NCBI RefSeq assembly: GCF_001730365.1
Contig: NZ_MIKB01000014.1
Location: 248,001 to 312,000, forward strand
Source: Enterococcus quebecensis
GTDB taxonomy: Bacteria > Bacillota > Bacilli > Lactobacillales > Enterococcaceae
DNA: 64,000 nucleotides
Direction: 5' to 3'
The notes under the pieces were generated by a model. The model did no database searches. It saw only the letters and a program-made list of their open reading frames with translations, and had not been told where the DNA came from. Shown one piece after another: positions 41,483-51,630 of this stretch. Every line of letters starts with the position of its first letter. The first letter of the stretch is position 1. Both the position numbers and the translations under genes were made by a program.

Positions 41483-42612
41483 TAATTCGTACGAACCGGT
41501 GTAATCAACTGAATAAAGTCTAAATCTGTTTCTGTAGGTTCTAAAGTAAATGGACGAATCGCAGAAATAAATTTGACTGTAATGCTCATATCACCAAATG
41601 CGCGTAGTGCATCTTTCATATAATCCGGATTAAAAGAAATTTCCAATGGATCGCCAGTTACTTTTTCGTAGTTCAATGGTTCTTCAACTTTACCAATTTC
41701 TGGCGAATTTCCATAAAGAACCACAGAATCAGAAGCGATTGCTAAACGAACGATATTGTTACGGCCTTCATGTGACAATAAAGAGGCACGATCAATTGCT
41801 GATAATAATTCTGGTACATAAAAATCGATTTCTGTATTAAAACTTGTTGGAATCAAACGATTTGTATCAGGGTAGTTTCCTTCTAACAAACGAGAATAAA
41901 AGTACATATTTTGTGTTTTAAACAATACTTGATTTTCCATAATGCTAATTTCAACCATTTCTTCTTCATTCGTAAATGAACGAGAAAGCTCGGTCAAACT
42001 TTTTCCTGGAATAACGATGTTAAAATCTTCCGCCGCTTGTTCGATTGGAATGATTCGTTGGCTTAAACGGTGTGAATCTGTTGCAACAGCTAATAATTTT
42101 TGATTTTCTAAAATAAAATGAACCCCAGTTAAAATTGGACGACTTTCATGAAGTGAAACAGCAAAACCTGTTTCATTGATGATTTTTGTCAACAGATGAA
42201 CTGGTAATTGAATTTGATTTTTTGCATCAATGACAGGAAGGTGTGGATAATTATCTGCATCCAGTCCATTAACTGTAAAATCTGCTTTTCCTGAAGTAAT
42301 TGCTACTTGATTATTATCTAGTACTTCCAATGTAAACATGTCTTCAGGTAGTTTACGAATGATCTCACCAAAGAAACGAGCTTGTAAAACAATACTACCT
42401 GTTGATTCAATTGTCATTTGAGCTTTTTCATCTTCTTGGCTTAGGAAGCTTTCAATAGAAATATCTGCATTACTACCTGTTAATGATAATCCTTCATCAG
42501 TTAAAACGATTTTAACACCTGTTAAAATTGGAATAGTTGTTTTAGAAGAAATGGCTCTTTGAACCGTTTGTAATTCTTGTAAGAATGTATTTCTTTTTAC
42601 AGTTACTTTCAT
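41482..42612 (-). CDS. dnaN: DNA polymerase III beta subunit (sliding clamp)
   Basis: 376 residues, three clamp domains. MKVTVKRNTFLQELQTVQRAISSKTTIPIL at the N-terminus and the C-terminal LITPVRTN are typical. AAGGAG precedes the ATG. Follows dnaA across the second oriC DnaA-box cluster. Confidence 0.98.
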   Translation of the reverse strand: MKVTVKRNTFLQELQTVQRAISSKTTIPILTGVKIVLTDEGLSLTGSNADISIESFLSQEDEKAQMTIESTGSIVLQARFFGEIIRKLPEDMFTLEVLDNNQVAITSGKADFTVNGLDADNYPHLPVIDAKNQIQLPVHLLTKIINETGFAVSLHESRPILTGVHFILENQKLLAVATDSHRLSQRIIPIEQAAEDFNIVIPGKSLTELSRSFTNEEEMVEISIMENQVLFKTQNMYFYSRLLEGNYPDTNRLIPTSFNTEIDFYVPELLSAIDRASLLSHEGRNNIVRLAIASDSVVLYGNSPEIGKVEEPLNYEKVTGDPLEISFNPDYMKDALRAFGDMSITVKFISAIRPFTLEPTETDLDFIQLITPVRTN

Positions 42613-42659
42613 AATGATTGAACTCCTTTTTAATTGAATTTAAATGCTTATATTTTGCT

Positions 42660-42811
42660 AAAACAGTTTTGTATTTATATATAAATAAATAATAAAAGTA
42701 GTAGGTCTTGTTAATTCTGTGGAAAAGTCTAGAAACGAAATAAAAGATAAGTTTTCCACCTGTGTATAACTTGTGGAAAACTTTTTTCTTTTTCTCTTTT
42801 TTATCCACAGG
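42660..42811. other. oriC, dnaA-dnaN side: AT-rich unwinding candidate and DnaA boxes
   Basis: TTATCCACA (42801-42809), TGTGGAAAA (42718-42726 and 42772-42780) and TGTGTATAA (42761-42769) are DnaA boxes or near-boxes. They lie beside a very AT-rich tract (about 42669-42698) ending in TAGTAGG, which resembles the DnaA-trio part of firmicute unwinding regions. Confidence 0.8.
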
Positions 42812-44155
42812 CTAAGAATTAAGCAAGTTTTTGATTTCTCCAACTTCTTTTTGAATGGCTGGATCTTTTTCCATTAATTGTTGGATTTTTTCGTGAGCAT
42901 GAATAACTGTTGTATGATCTTTACCGCCAAATTCTGCACCAATTTTCGGCAGTGAATTATCCGTCATTTCTCTGGAAAGATACATAGAGATTTGCCTAGG
43001 AACAACGATTGATTTTACACGTTTCTTGCCTTTTAAATCCTTTAATTGGATATGGTAATACTTTGCCACTTCTTCTTGGATTTGTAATATTGATAGATGA
43101 TTTTGAGCCCCGACAGATTTTAAGGATTTCAATGCATCTGCTGCCAGACTAGTTGTGATATCTTCGCCATTGATAGTAGCAAAAGCTTGAACACGTACCA
43201 ATGCACCTTCTAATTCACGAATGTTAGAATCAATTTGTCCTGCGATGTAACTTAGTGTATCGTCAGGGATTTCCAACCGTTCAGCATCTGCTTTTTTCCG
43301 TAAGATAGCAATTCGTGTCTCCAAGTCTGGAGGTGTGATATCGACAGACAATCCCCAAGCAAAACGAGAAACTAAACGTTCTGGCAATTTTGGAATATCA
43401 TTTGGCGGTCGGTCACTAGTCAGTACGATTTGTTTATTTTCATTATACAGATCGTTAAAAGTATGGAAAAATTCTTCCAATGTTGCTTCTTTCTCTGCTA
43501 AAAATTGAATATCATCCACCAACAGAAGATCAACATTTCGGTACTCTTTTCTAAATTGTTCTGAATTCTTTGTTTGGATCGAATTGATGAATTCATTTGT
43601 AAAGGTCTCACTGCTAACGTATTTCACTTTGGCATCTGGTCGATTTTGTAACATTTGGTGACCAATGGCATGCATTAGATGGGTTTTTCCTAAGCCGACC
43701 CCACCATAAAAGAACAACGGGTTATAAATGGAACCAGGATCTTCCGCAACAACTAAAGCTGCAGCGTGAGCCATTTGGTTTCCTTTTCCGATGACAAAGG
43801 TGTCAAAAGAATATTTTGGGTTTAATAAAGCCTTTTTGCCATGTTCGGCAATTTTTTCTTGTGTCACAGGGGCTTTTTTTTCTTCTTGAACCGTCATCAC
43901 TTCTTTTTCACCAGTAATAACAAAATGAGGCATCACTTCAGCACCAGTTAATTTAAAGCCAGTTTCGACGATTTTTGCGGCTAAATTCTTTTCCCAATAG
44001 TCTTTATGAACAGCAGAAGGAACTTCTAACCATAATTGATTATTCTCCAACTTTAACGGTTGAGTCGTTTTTATCCAAGCGTCAAAACTTGGAGCAGACA
44101 AAACAGACTGGTAAGTATCTTCTAGATCTTTCCAGAAACTTTCCACATCGGGCAT
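42812..44155 (-). CDS. dnaA: Chromosomal replication initiator DnaA
   Basis: 447 residues: an N-terminal DnaB/regulator-binding domain, a AAA+ domain with Walker A GGVGLGKTHLMHA and Walker B LLLVDDIQFL, and the C-terminal DNA-binding domain with GGKDHTTVIHAHEKI. AGGAGG precedes the ATG. Flanked on both sides by DnaA-box clusters. Confidence 0.99.
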   Translation of the reverse strand: MPDVESFWKDLEDTYQSVLSAPSFDAWIKTTQPLKLENNQLWLEVPSAVHKDYWEKNLAAKIVETGFKLTGAEVMPHFVITGEKEVMTVQEEKKAPVTQEKIAEHGKKALLNPKYSFDTFVIGKGNQMAHAAALVVAEDPGSIYNPLFFYGGVGLGKTHLMHAIGHQMLQNRPDAKVKYVSSETFTNEFINSIQTKNSEQFRKEYRNVDLLLVDDIQFLAEKEATLEEFFHTFNDLYNENKQIVLTSDRPPNDIPKLPERLVSRFAWGLSVDITPPDLETRIAILRKKADAERLEIPDDTLSYIAGQIDSNIRELEGALVRVQAFATINGEDITTSLAADALKSLKSVGAQNHLSILQIQEEVAKYYHIQLKDLKGKKRVKSIVVPRQISMYLSREMTDNSLPKIGAEFGGKDHTTVIHAHEKIQQLMEKDPAIQKEVGEIKNLLNS

Positions 44156-44239
44156 ACAGTGACCTCCTTAATAATAATTAATGCTCAAAAGTTTCTTTGA
44201 AACTCTTGTACTTTACAACATCAGCTCGTTTCATTTGCT

Positions 44240-44345
44240 GTGTTTCAAAGCAAAAGCGTAATGGGCGTGTTTAGTTTCGACAGAAAAATAGGAAAAATGA
44301 AGGTGGTATTTTTTTCCACAGTCAGTTTTTATCTTTTTCTAGGGA
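44240..44345. repeat. Diverged copy of the small intergenic repeat near dnaA
   Basis: AAGCGTAATGGGCG, GACAGAAAAATAGGAAAAA, TTTTTATCTTTTTC and GGGAACTAGCCCATGAAGCTAG appear in the same order as in the 26990-27240 repeats. It lies between the dnaA start and the main DnaA-box cluster. Confidence 0.5.
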
Positions 44346-44439
44346 ACTAGCCCATGAAGCTAGAAAAAATATTTCTATATAAAAAATAGCAGCACAAATA
44401 TAAATAGATACGCAAATAGAATTTTAGCATTTTTTTTGA

Positions 44440-44760
44440 ACTTTTTCCACAGGCAAATTGTGAATTGTGGAAAAAAAATTCACAGGAGGTTATAAACTTA
44501 TCCACAAAGAAGAAATAAACCGTGGATTTCTTAAAGTATTTTTGTTTATCCACAATGCTTTCTGTAAAACAAAGGTAATAAATAAAGGGTTTTTAAGAAG
44601 TTATGCACAATTTGAAAACAAGATGTGTATAACTTTTTAACAGCCTGTTTTTTTGTGTAAAAGTGTGGAGAAAAGTTAAAATGAAATGTGCTTACTAAAA
44701 AAACTATCCACAAGTTATCCCTAAACCTTTCTGTTTTGTGGATAACTTAATATGAATAAG
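44440..44760. other. oriC, main DnaA-box cluster upstream of dnaA
   Basis: DnaA boxes and near-boxes: TTTTCCACA 44443-44451, TGTGGAAAA 44466-44474, TTATCCACA 44498-44506 and 44546-44554, TTATGCACA 44601-44609, TGTGTATAA 44624-44632, CTATCCACA 44704-44712, TGTGGATAA 44737-44745. With the dnaA-dnaN cluster this forms the bipartite origin typical of Firmicutes. Confidence 0.92.
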
Positions 44761-44786
44761 AAGAAAAATTAATTACTGAAAATTTA

Positions 44787-44816
44787 TTGACAAACCTACC
44801 TAATACTAGTTATACT
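44787..44816 (+). promoter_or_regulatory. Promoter of rpmH
   Basis: TTGACA (44787-44792), an 18-bp spacer and TATACT (44811-44816), 57 bp before the rpmH start. Confidence 0.8.
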
Positions 44817-44873
44817 ATCAAAGTATGTCTATGTATTGATGGATAGTTACAATTTCAGGAGGTGGAACAAGAG

Positions 44874-45008
44874 ATGAAAAGAACGTATCAACCAAACAAA
44901 CGCAAACGTCAAAAAGTTCACGGTTTCCGTAAACGCATGAGCACAAAAAATGGTCGCAACGTATTAGCGAGCAGACGTCGTAAAGGCAGAAAAGTTATTT
45001 CAGCATAA
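44874..45008 (+). CDS. rpmH: Ribosomal protein bL34
   Basis: 44 residues beginning [18 protein letters not shown] and ending GRKVISA, extremely basic, the standard bL34. AGGAGGTGG lies upstream. It is the first gene on the right arm of the origin and is followed by a strong terminator that would partly separate it from rnpA. Confidence 0.98.
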   Translation: MKRTYQPNKRKRQKVHGFRKRMSTKNGRNVLASRRRKGRKVISA

Positions 45009-45045
45009 TCTATGTTGATTTTAAATAACGAATCAAGTTTAAACT

Positions 45046-45103
45046 AAGAACCCTTTATTATCTTCACAATGTATATGTGAAAATAATAAAGGGTTCTTTG
45101 CTT
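45046..45103 (+). terminator. Terminator of rpmH
   Basis: AAGAACCCTTTATTAT and its complement plus an inner TCACA/TGTGA pair make a stem of more than 20 bp. The T-run is short, so read-through to rnpA is possible. Confidence 0.75.
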
Positions 45104-45400
45104 TGAAACACCAAAGGTTTACTACTAAAGCAAATATTAGCAATGAAAAGCCAAGAAGAATCACAAAGCAGCATGACTTCACTACAGAAAAAACAACGTA
45201 AATCAAAGAATGCTTCCAGAATCTCCCATTCCCACAAAATAAAGTGAAAAAAAACCAAAAAAATGATAATATATGGAATTAGAGTCATGATGACCAAAAT
45301 ATCCAGAGATTTTCCCTGAAATTTGGAAAAAAATGATCGAAATATGCTATTATTGTAAAGTGAGTAAAAAAGAAAGATAGAAAGAAACAAAGGGATGCAA

Positions 45401-45739
45401 ATGAAGAAATCCTATAGAGTTAAAAAAGAAAAAGAATTTCAAACAGTATTTCAGCATAAACAATCTTGTGCGAACCGCAGATTTGTTGTTTATGTATTGG
45501 AAAAACCGGAACAAAAGCATTTTCGGGTAGGAATATCCGTAGGGAAAAAAATCGGGAATGCGGTTGTTAGAAATGCTGTAAAACGCAAGGTCCGTACATC
45601 GATCTATCAATTAAAAGAATCAATCGATCCAACTTGTGATTTTATTATCATCGCAAGGCCAGGTGTTGACAAATTAACATCTGAAGAAATGCACAGCAAC
45701 ATCATGCATGTATTAAAACTTGCAAAAATTTTGAAATAA
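45401..45739 (+). CDS. rnpA: Ribonuclease P protein component
   Basis: 112-residue protein subunit of RNase P, which matures tRNA 5' ends. The RNP motif RNAVKRKVR and the KKIGNAV segment are present. The start is the ATG at 45401 because AAAGGGA would overlap the ATG at 45395. Followed by yidC after 15 bp. Confidence 0.95.
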   Translation: MKKSYRVKKEKEFQTVFQHKQSCANRRFVVYVLEKPEQKHFRVGISVGKKIGNAVVRNAVKRKVRTSIYQLKESIDPTCDFIIIARPGVDKLTSEEMHSNIMHVLKLAKILK

Positions 45740-45754
45740 GAGAGGAACAGTTTT

Positions 45755-46582
45755 GTGAAGAAGTATAAACGCTTATTATTGATGGCAGGTTTAGTGGTAC
45801 TGGTTTTCGTGTTATCTGCCTGTGGAACAGCCCCGATTAACGAGAATAGTACTGGAATTTGGGATCGCTATATTGTCTATTATTTTGCCGAAGCAATCAA
45901 ATTCTTATCTGTTTCAGCAAATACAGGTATCGGGATCATCCTGTTTACATTAGTGATTCGGGTTATTTTATTACCATTGATGCATTTCCAAACGAAAAGC
46001 ATGCGTAAAACCCAAGAATTACAACCTAAACTAAAAGCATTACAAAAACAATATTCATCAAAAGATCCAGAAACACAACGTTTATTCCGTGAAGAACAAC
46101 AAAAATTATATGCCGAAAATAATGTAAATCCTTATGCAGGATGTTTACCTTTATTGATTCAAATGCCGATCATGATGGCGTTGTATCAATCAATCTCTCG
46201 GGTACCAGAATTGAAGCAGGGAAGTTTCATGTGGTTGAATTTAGGTCAACCAGACCCTTATCTGATCTTACCAATTCTTGCTGCGTTCTTTACTTTTGCA
46301 AGTACGTATTTAACAAGTATGAGTCAAATAGAATCAAATGCTTCATTAAAAATAATGAACTATGTAATGCCTGTCATGATTTTTGTAATGGGTATGAATT
46401 TAGCTAGTGGATTATCTCTTTACTGGGTGGTTTCTAATGCTTTCCAAGTAGGACAAACATTATTACTTAACAATCCATTTAAAATCCGCAAAGAGCGTGC
46501 AGAAGCAGAACGACAAGTAAAAGAACGCGAACGAGCATTGAAGAAAGCAATGAATCCTAAGAAAAAAAATAAGAAAAAATAA
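45755..46582 (+). CDS. yidC: Membrane protein insertase YidC (lipoprotein)
   Basis: 275 residues, GTG start behind AGAGGA. A lipoprotein signal with lipobox LSAC puts the lipidated Cys at residue 23. Five hydrophobic segments and the conserved MPIMMALYQSI region follow, with a strongly basic C-terminal tail (KKAMNPKKKNKKK) that contacts the ribosome. Inserts membrane proteins with or without SecYEG. In operon with rnpA and khpB. Confidence 0.95.
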   Translation: MKKYKRLLLMAGLVVLVFVLSACGTAPINENSTGIWDRYIVYYFAEAIKFLSVSANTGIGIILFTLVIRVILLPLMHFQTKSMRKTQELQPKLKALQKQYSSKDPETQRLFREEQQKLYAENNVNPYAGCLPLLIQMPIMMALYQSISRVPELKQGSFMWLNLGQPDPYLILPILAAFFTFASTYLTSMSQIESNASLKIMNYVMPVMIFVMGMNLASGLSLYWVVSNAFQVGQTLLLNNPFKIRKERAEAERQVKERERALKKAMNPKKKNKKK

Positions 46583-46597
46583 AAGGAGGTTTTCCAG

Positions 46598-47377
46598 ATG
46601 CCGGTTTATGAGGGAAACACAATTGAAGAAGCAACAACTAAAGGGTTACACACACTAAATTTGTCAAAAGAAGATGTAGAGATCAACGTTATCGCTGATG
46701 CAAAGAAAGGTTTCTTGGGTTTTGGTAAAAAGCTTGCTCAAGTATCAATCGAACCTACTGTAAGTGAACAAATCTCAGAAGCAATTGACGAGACAGTTGA
46801 AGATATCATTGTGACAGATGAGGAAGTCAAAGTAGAAGCAGCGGTTGAAGAATTGCTGGCTGATAAAATATCAGATTCTGATTCCTCTGAACCAAAAGTC
46901 TTGGAAAACCTCGAAGATGAAGAAGCAATCACTGAATTGGCGATGTATTTAACTACGATTTCAAAAGAATTGAACGCACCAGCGTTGGTTCGCTTAGAAC
47001 GTAAAGATGGATTGTTGGTTTTCCATTTAGATACAGACAAGCAAGGAATCTTGATCGGCAAACATGGGAAAGTCTTAAATGCCCTTCAATATTTGGCACA
47101 AGTTTTTGTTCATCGTGTGGCAGTGAATAAATTATCAGTCGTTGTAAATGTTGGTGATTATCGTGAAAAACGTCAAGCGATTTTACAACGTTTGGCAGAA
47201 AGAACAGCTGAAAAAGTTAAACAAACTGGACGACCAGTTTTTCTAGAACCGATGCCGGCGTTTGAAAGAAAACAAATTCATTTCACTTTGAGCAAAGATG
47301 AGGCTATAAAAACGCACTCAGAAGGTGATGAACCTTATCGCTATTTGGTTGTGGAACCTGCGAAAAAGCATTTTTAG
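46598..47377 (+). CDS. khpB: RNA-binding protein KhpB (Jag/EloR)
   Basis: 259 residues: an N-terminal Jag domain (EGNTIEEATTKGLHTL, then KKGFLGFGKKLA), an acidic linker, a KH domain (GILIGKHGKVLNALQYL) and a C-terminal R3H domain. With KhpA it binds RNA and influences cell elongation in related cocci. AAGGAGG lies before the ATG. Third gene of rnpA-yidC-khpB. Confidence 0.95.
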   Translation: MPVYEGNTIEEATTKGLHTLNLSKEDVEINVIADAKKGFLGFGKKLAQVSIEPTVSEQISEAIDETVEDIIVTDEEVKVEAAVEELLADKISDSDSSEPKVLENLEDEEAITELAMYLTTISKELNAPALVRLERKDGLLVFHLDTDKQGILIGKHGKVLNALQYLAQVFVHRVAVNKLSVVVNVGDYREKRQAILQRLAERTAEKVKQTGRPVFLEPMPAFERKQIHFTLSKDEAIKTHSEGDEPYRYLVVEPAKKHF

Positions 47378-47383
47378 TTAAAT

Positions 47384-47423
47384 AAGAGTCCCTTTAAAAA
47401 GAAATTTTTAAGGGGACTTTTAT
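47384..47423 (+). terminator. Terminator of rnpA-yidC-khpB
   Basis: AAGAGTCCCTTTAAAAA with the near-complement TTTTTAAGGGGACTTTT, just after the khpB stop. Confidence 0.85.
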
Positions 47424-47456
47424 TATTTAAATCCAGTTATTGAGCTGAAAAATAGA

Positions 47457-47590
47457 TTGACAAATGTTTTCAAACGAAGTATATTTTATTACGAAATCAT
47501 TCTTATCAACGTACAAAATACGATGATAAAGTAGTTGAAGCAGTCATGCTTCTTTCAGCCTGGTTCTTTTGGAATCAGGTTTTTTATTTT
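47457..47590 (+). ncRNA. Candidate small RNA between khpB and mnmE
   Basis: A near-ideal promoter (TTGACA, 17-bp spacer, TATATT at 47480-47485) drives a stretch of about 95 nt without an ORF. It has two hairpins: GAAGCA-GTCA-TGCTTC (47538-47553) and CCTGGTTC-TTTT-GGAATCAGG (about 47560-47580), the latter followed by TTTTTT. Promoter, structure and terminator in a compact unit fit a trans-acting sRNA. The transcript would converge with the 47648-47989 gene. Confidence 0.6.
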
Positions 47591-47647
47591 GCAACAAACG
47601 AGCTCGAATAAAGGTTTTTATTCTGTTTTTACGTTACTATACTGGGA

Positions 47648-47989
47648 TTAACCAATCGTTGTTTGAGTAAACTGAACTACGGTTCCATAAGCAAAAATTT
47701 CTACAACCCATTTTCCGTGATACTCTACATATTTTTCCTCAAAATGACAATTGATGACAGCGTCTGCTTCATATTCAAAAGCAATTACTTTCAGTTGCCT
47801 GTAAACACCACTAAATACATCATTTGGATTGACCTCTGGTGAAAATAAGTCTGTCTCAATACGGTCTGTTGCAAAGACGATATCTCGGACAATATATTTT
47901 TTATTGACATTTCCAGTAGATAATGTGATTCCGCTTAAACGATCTTCCAATTCTTGTTCATTAAACTTATCTTTTTTCGAGTGTGTCAT
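47648..47989 (-). CDS. Small protein, possibly YbjQ-like
   Basis: 113 residues, soluble. After a Lys-rich N-terminus come YIVRDIVFATDRIE and then AFEYEADAVINCHFEEKYV...WVVEIFAYGTVVQF. The last part recalls the YbjQ/DUF74 fold (a conserved GADAV, then a core strand, then an aGTAV-like end), but the N-terminal GVV motif of that family is absent. Ribosome site GGGG upstream of the ATG at 47989. Function unknown; monocistronic and opposed to its neighbours. Confidence 0.6.
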   Translation of the reverse strand: MTHSKKDKFNEQELEDRLSGITLSTGNVNKKYIVRDIVFATDRIETDLFSPEVNPNDVFSGVYRQLKVIAFEYEADAVINCHFEEKYVEYHGKWVVEIFAYGTVVQFTQTTIG

Positions 47990-48079
47990 CCTAGGAACCC
48001 CCTTTTTTTATTAGGTTTATTTTAATAACAAAAGTGAATAAATGCAAAGCTAACGAATGGTTTAAGTAAACAAATAGTG

Positions 48080-48191
48080 TTGCGAAAAAAGAGAAAATAT
48101 GCTATTCTATGTCAAGAAATTAATAGGAATTGATGCAGTGAAAGTGCTAGATCCAACCTGAAAAAACAGGGGTGGAGTGGGCGCTTTTTTT
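48080..48191 (+). promoter_or_regulatory. Promoter plus terminator unit upstream of mnmE (leader/attenuator or sRNA)
   Basis: TTGCGA, a 17-bp spacer and TATTCT (48103-48108) precede a ~75-nt RNA. It ends in a branched stem (AGTGC...GCGCT enclosing TCCAACCTG/CAGGGGTGGA) followed by TTTTTTT. The terminator lies 105 bp before the mnmE start with no second clear promoter between, so it may attenuate mnmE-mnmG. Alternatively it is a free-standing sRNA. Confidence 0.55.
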
Positions 48192-48295
48192 GTAGCTAAA
48201 ATTTGATTTATACATAGCTTAAAAAAGATGAGTTGTTTAACGTAACTCTTATTACGCGAAAAATACCTCAATTCATTAATGAAAGGAAATCAATC

Positions 48296-49693
48296 ATGCA
48301 ACAAATAACGTTAGAATTCGATACGATCGCCGCAATTTCAACGCCTCCTGGCGAAGGAGCCATCAGCATTGTCCGTTTAAGTGGAGATGAAGCGATCAAT
48401 ATCGCAAATAAAGTATACCGTTCTGGCAGTAAACAATTGCTAGATGTGCCTACTCATACGATTCATTATGGACATATCTTTGATCCTAAAGATGATAGCT
48501 TACTAGATGAAGTGATGGTATCTGTGATGCGGGCACCGAAAACATTTACCAGAGAAGATGTTGTTGAAATCAACTGTCATGGTGGAATTGTTGTTGTTAA
48601 CCAATTACTGCAGTTGTTGTTAAGAGAAGGTGCACGTTTGGCTGAACCTGGTGAATTTACGAAAAGAGCCTTTTTAAATGGACGGATGGATTTATCTCAA
48701 GCAGAAGCTGTAATGGATTTAATTCGAGCGAAAACCGATCGAGCGATGCATGTTGCTCTAGATCAATTAGACGGTAATTTGTCTTCTTTGATTCGCTCAT
48801 TAAGACAAGAGATACTGGAAACGCTAGCTCAAGTTGAGGTAAATATTGATTATCCTGAATATGACGATGTAGAGGAATTAACGACCAAACTATTGTTGGA
48901 AAAAGCAGGTTTTGTCAAAGCTCAGATAGAAGGCTTATTAACAACTGCCAAACAAGGGAAAATCTTGCGTGAAGGGCTAAGTACAGCTATTATTGGACGA
49001 CCTAATGTTGGAAAATCAAGTTTATTGAATCATTTGTTACGGGAAGAAAAAGCGATTGTAACCGATATTGCCGGAACCACCCGTGATGTAATAGAGGAAT
49101 ATGTCAATGTCCGTGGTGTGCCGCTGAAACTGATCGATACCGCTGGAATTCGAGAAACAGAAGATATAGTTGAGCGTATTGGTGTAGAGCGTAGCCGTAA
49201 AGCATTAGCTGAATCAGATCTGATTTTACTCGTTCTTAATCAAAACGATGTGTTAACTGAAGAAGATCGTCAGTTGTTAGCTGCAACAGAAGGTTTAAAA
49301 CGTGTGATTTTACTGAATAAAATGGATCTACCATCCCAACTTGATCAAACAGAACTAAAAAAACTTGTAAAAGATGAAGAGATCTTACCTGTATCTGTGT
49401 TATCCAATACAGGCATGGAACAATTAGAATTAAAAATCGCTGATCTGTTTTTCGGCGGACAAACAGGAGAAAAAGATGCAACCTATGTATCCAATACCCG
49501 CCATATCGCATTACTTGATCAGGCAGCTATAGCGCTAGATGAAGTGATTCGTGGAATTGAAGCAGGAATGCCTGTGGACTTAGTTCAAATGGATATGACC
49601 CGCTGCTGGGACTTTTTAGGTGAAATCGTCGGTGACAGTGTTCAAGATGAACTGATCACCCAATTATTCAGTCAATTTTGTTTAGGAAAATAG
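48296..49693 (+). CDS. mnmE: tRNA modification GTPase MnmE
   Basis: 465 residues. With MnmG it adds the carboxymethylaminomethyl group to wobble U34 of tRNAs. Start at the ATG at 48296 behind GAAAGGAAA; the open frame reaches back to 48233 without support. Folate-binding N-terminal domain ([22 protein letters not shown]), G domain with [18 protein letters not shown] and NKMD, and the C-terminal CLGK with the essential Cys. Directly upstream of mnmG. Confidence 0.97.
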   Translation: MQQITLEFDTIAAISTPPGEGAISIVRLSGDEAINIANKVYRSGSKQLLDVPTHTIHYGHIFDPKDDSLLDEVMVSVMRAPKTFTREDVVEINCHGGIVVVNQLLQLLLREGARLAEPGEFTKRAFLNGRMDLSQAEAVMDLIRAKTDRAMHVALDQLDGNLSSLIRSLRQEILETLAQVEVNIDYPEYDDVEELTTKLLLEKAGFVKAQIEGLLTTAKQGKILREGLSTAIIGRPNVGKSSLLNHLLREEKAIVTDIAGTTRDVIEEYVNVRGVPLKLIDTAGIRETEDIVERIGVERSRKALAESDLILLVLNQNDVLTEEDRQLLAATEGLKRVILLNKMDLPSQLDQTELKKLVKDEEILPVSVLSNTGMEQLELKIADLFFGGQTGEKDATYVSNTRHIALLDQAAIALDEVIRGIEAGMPVDLVQMDMTRCWDFLGEIVGDSVQDELITQLFSQFCLGK

Positions 49694-49706
49694 AGAGGAA
49701 GAGTCG

Positions 49707-51614
49707 ATGAATCAATTTAAAGCAGAATCTTATGACGTAATCGTAGTTGGAGCAGGACACGCAGGGTCAGAAGCCGCCTTAGCATCCGCTCGCATGGGCA
49801 GTAAAACACTGCTTTTAACAATCAATTTAGATATGGTGGCATTTATGCCATGTAATCCATCTGTGGGAGGACCTGCTAAAGGAGTCGTTGTCAGAGAAAT
49901 CGATGCCTTAGGCGGAGAAATGGGGCACAATATAGACAAAACATACATCCAAATGCGAATGCTAAACACAGGAAAAGGTCCGGCCGTTCGCGCGTTGCGC
50001 GCCCAAGCGGACAAACATGCGTATGCCACTGAAATGAAGCACACTATCGAACGAACAGATAACTTATCCTTACGCCAAGGAATCGTAGAACGACTAATCG
50101 TGGAAGATGGTGTTTGCCAAGGCGTTATAACAACAACAGGCGCACAATACCACAGTAAAGCCGTAATCATTACAGCTGGAACAGCTCTCCGTGGTGAAAT
50201 CATTATTGGTGAACTAAAATACTCTTCTGGTCCCAATAATTCTTTGCCATCAATTGGTTTAGCAGATCATTTGAAAGAATTAGGATTAGAAATGGATCGC
50301 TTTAAAACAGGGACACCGCCACGTGTAAAATCTAGCACGATCGACTATTCTGTTACAGAAGAACAACCAGGTGATAAAGAACCCAATCACTTTAGTTTCA
50401 GCACACCAGATGATGCATATAATTTAGATCAACGCTCTTGCTGGTTAACGTATACAAATGAAGGTACACATGAAATCATTCAAGATAATTTACATCGTGC
50501 ACCAATGTTTACTGGAATCGTTGAAGGCGTAGGCGCTCGTTACTGTCCATCAATCGAAGACAAGATCGTCCGTTTTTCTGACAAACCCCGTCATCAATTA
50601 TTTTTAGAGCCAGAGGGATTAAACACAGAAGAAGTTTACGTTCAAGGTCTGTCTACTTCATTACCAGAAGACGTACAAACAGATATTTTACATTCAATTG
50701 CAGGCTTAGAAAAAGCTGAAATGATGCGAACAGGTTATGCAATTGAGTATGATGTGGTCGTACCTCATCAATTGCGTCCAACACTGGAAACAAAAATCAT
50801 CGAAAACCTATTTACAGCTGGACAAACCAACGGTACAAGCGGCTATGAAGAAGCAGCAGGACAAGGTCTGATTGCAGGAATCAATGCAGCGCTAAAAGTT
50901 CAAGACAAAGAACCTTTTGTAATGAAACGCAGCGACGGCTATATCGGTGTAATGATCGATGATTTGGTTACTAAGGGAACTAATGAGCCTTATCGTTTAT
51001 TGACATCAAGAGCTGAATATCGTTTAATTTTACGTCATGATAATGCAGATTTACGTTTAACAGAAAAAGGTCATGAGATTGGTTTAGTAAAAGAAGAACA
51101 ATACACAGCCTATCTTGAAAAGAAAAAAGCGGTAGAAGCTGAAATTGCTCGTTTAAGTTCAATCAGAGTGAAGCCTACAGCGGATGTACAAGCATTCTTA
51201 GAGGCGAAAGGTTCTGTTCCGTTGAAAGATGGGGTTTTAGCCAGTGACTTCTTAAAACGTCCAGAAATGAGCTATCACGAAGTGACTCAATTTATTCAAG
51301 CATCAGACGTAGAGTTAGAAGATAAAGTCATTGAACAAGTGGAAATTCAACTAAAATATGAAGGCTATATCAAAAAAGCGTTGGAAAAAGTCGATAAACT
51401 AAAACGAATGGAAGCAAAACGTATTCCAGAAAATATCGATTATGAAGCAATCAATGGTTTAGCGACAGAAGCTAAACAAAAATTACAAAAAATCCAACCA
51501 GAAACGATTGCCCAAGCAAGTCGAATCAGTGGTGTCAATCCAGCTGATGTGTCGATTTTGATGGTTTATATTGAACAAGGGAAGATAGCGAAGGTGAAGA
51601 CAGAAAAGGCTTGA
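49707..51614 (+). CDS. mnmG: tRNA uridine 5-carboxymethylaminomethyl modification enzyme MnmG
   Basis: 635-residue FAD protein, partner of MnmE. N-terminal FAD motif [14 protein letters not shown], central [10 protein letters not shown] and YEEAAGQGL, and an intact C-terminal helical domain. Follows mnmE by 13 bp. Its last ~50 bases are the apparent integration target for the downstream island: imperfect copies lie at 58439 and 60882. The stop codon sits inside the terminator stem. Confidence 0.97.
   Translation: MNQFKAESYDVIVVGAGHAGSEAALASARMGSKTLLLTINLDMVAFMPCNPSVGGPAKGVVVREIDALGGEMGHNIDKTYIQMRMLNTGKGPAVRALRAQADKHAYATEMKHTIERTDNLSLRQGIVERLIVEDGVCQGVITTTGAQYHSKAVIITAGTALRGEIIIGELKYSSGPNNSLPSIGLADHLKELGLEMDRFKTGTPPRVKSSTIDYSVTEEQPGDKEPNHFSFSTPDDAYNLDQRSCWLTYTNEGTHEIIQDNLHRAPMFTGIVEGVGARYCPSIEDKIVRFSDKPRHQLFLEPEGLNTEEVYVQGLSTSLPEDVQTDILHSIAGLEKAEMMRTGYAIEYDVVVPHQLRPTLETKIIENLFTAGQTNGTSGYEEAAGQGLIAGINAALKVQDKEPFVMKRSDGYIGVMIDDLVTKGTNEPYRLLTSRAEYRLILRHDNADLRLTEKGHEIGLVKEEQYTAYLEKKKAVEAEIARLSSIRVKPTADVQAFLEAKGSVPLKDGVLASDFLKRPEMSYHEVTQFIQASDVELEDKVIEQVEIQLKYEGYIKKALEKVDKLKRMEAKRIPENIDYEAINGLATEAKQKLQKIQPETIAQASRISGVNPADVSILMVYIEQGKIAKVKTEKA
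51565..51590. other. Putative integration site (attL) in the mnmG 3' end
   Basis: A 22-nt stretch starting TTTATATTGAACAAGGGAAG here recurs exactly at 58439-58460. A 15-nt part, CAAGGGAAGATAGCG (51576-51590), recurs at 60882-60896. The integrase remnant beside the second copy supports an att core. Confidence 0.7.
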
Positions 51615-51630
51615 TACTAAGCCTTTTTTT
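51606..51630 (+). terminator. Terminator of mnmE-mnmG
   Basis: AAGGCTT-GATACT-AAGCCTT followed by TTTTT; overlaps the mnmG stop codon. Confidence 0.85.

Noticed and set aside
45064-45390. Minus-strand 108-codon frame rich in Phe/Ile between rpmH and rnpA
   Set aside because: It overlaps the rpmH terminator and the rnpA upstream region, has no ribosome site and shows the hydrophobic bias typical of antisense AT-rich DNA.
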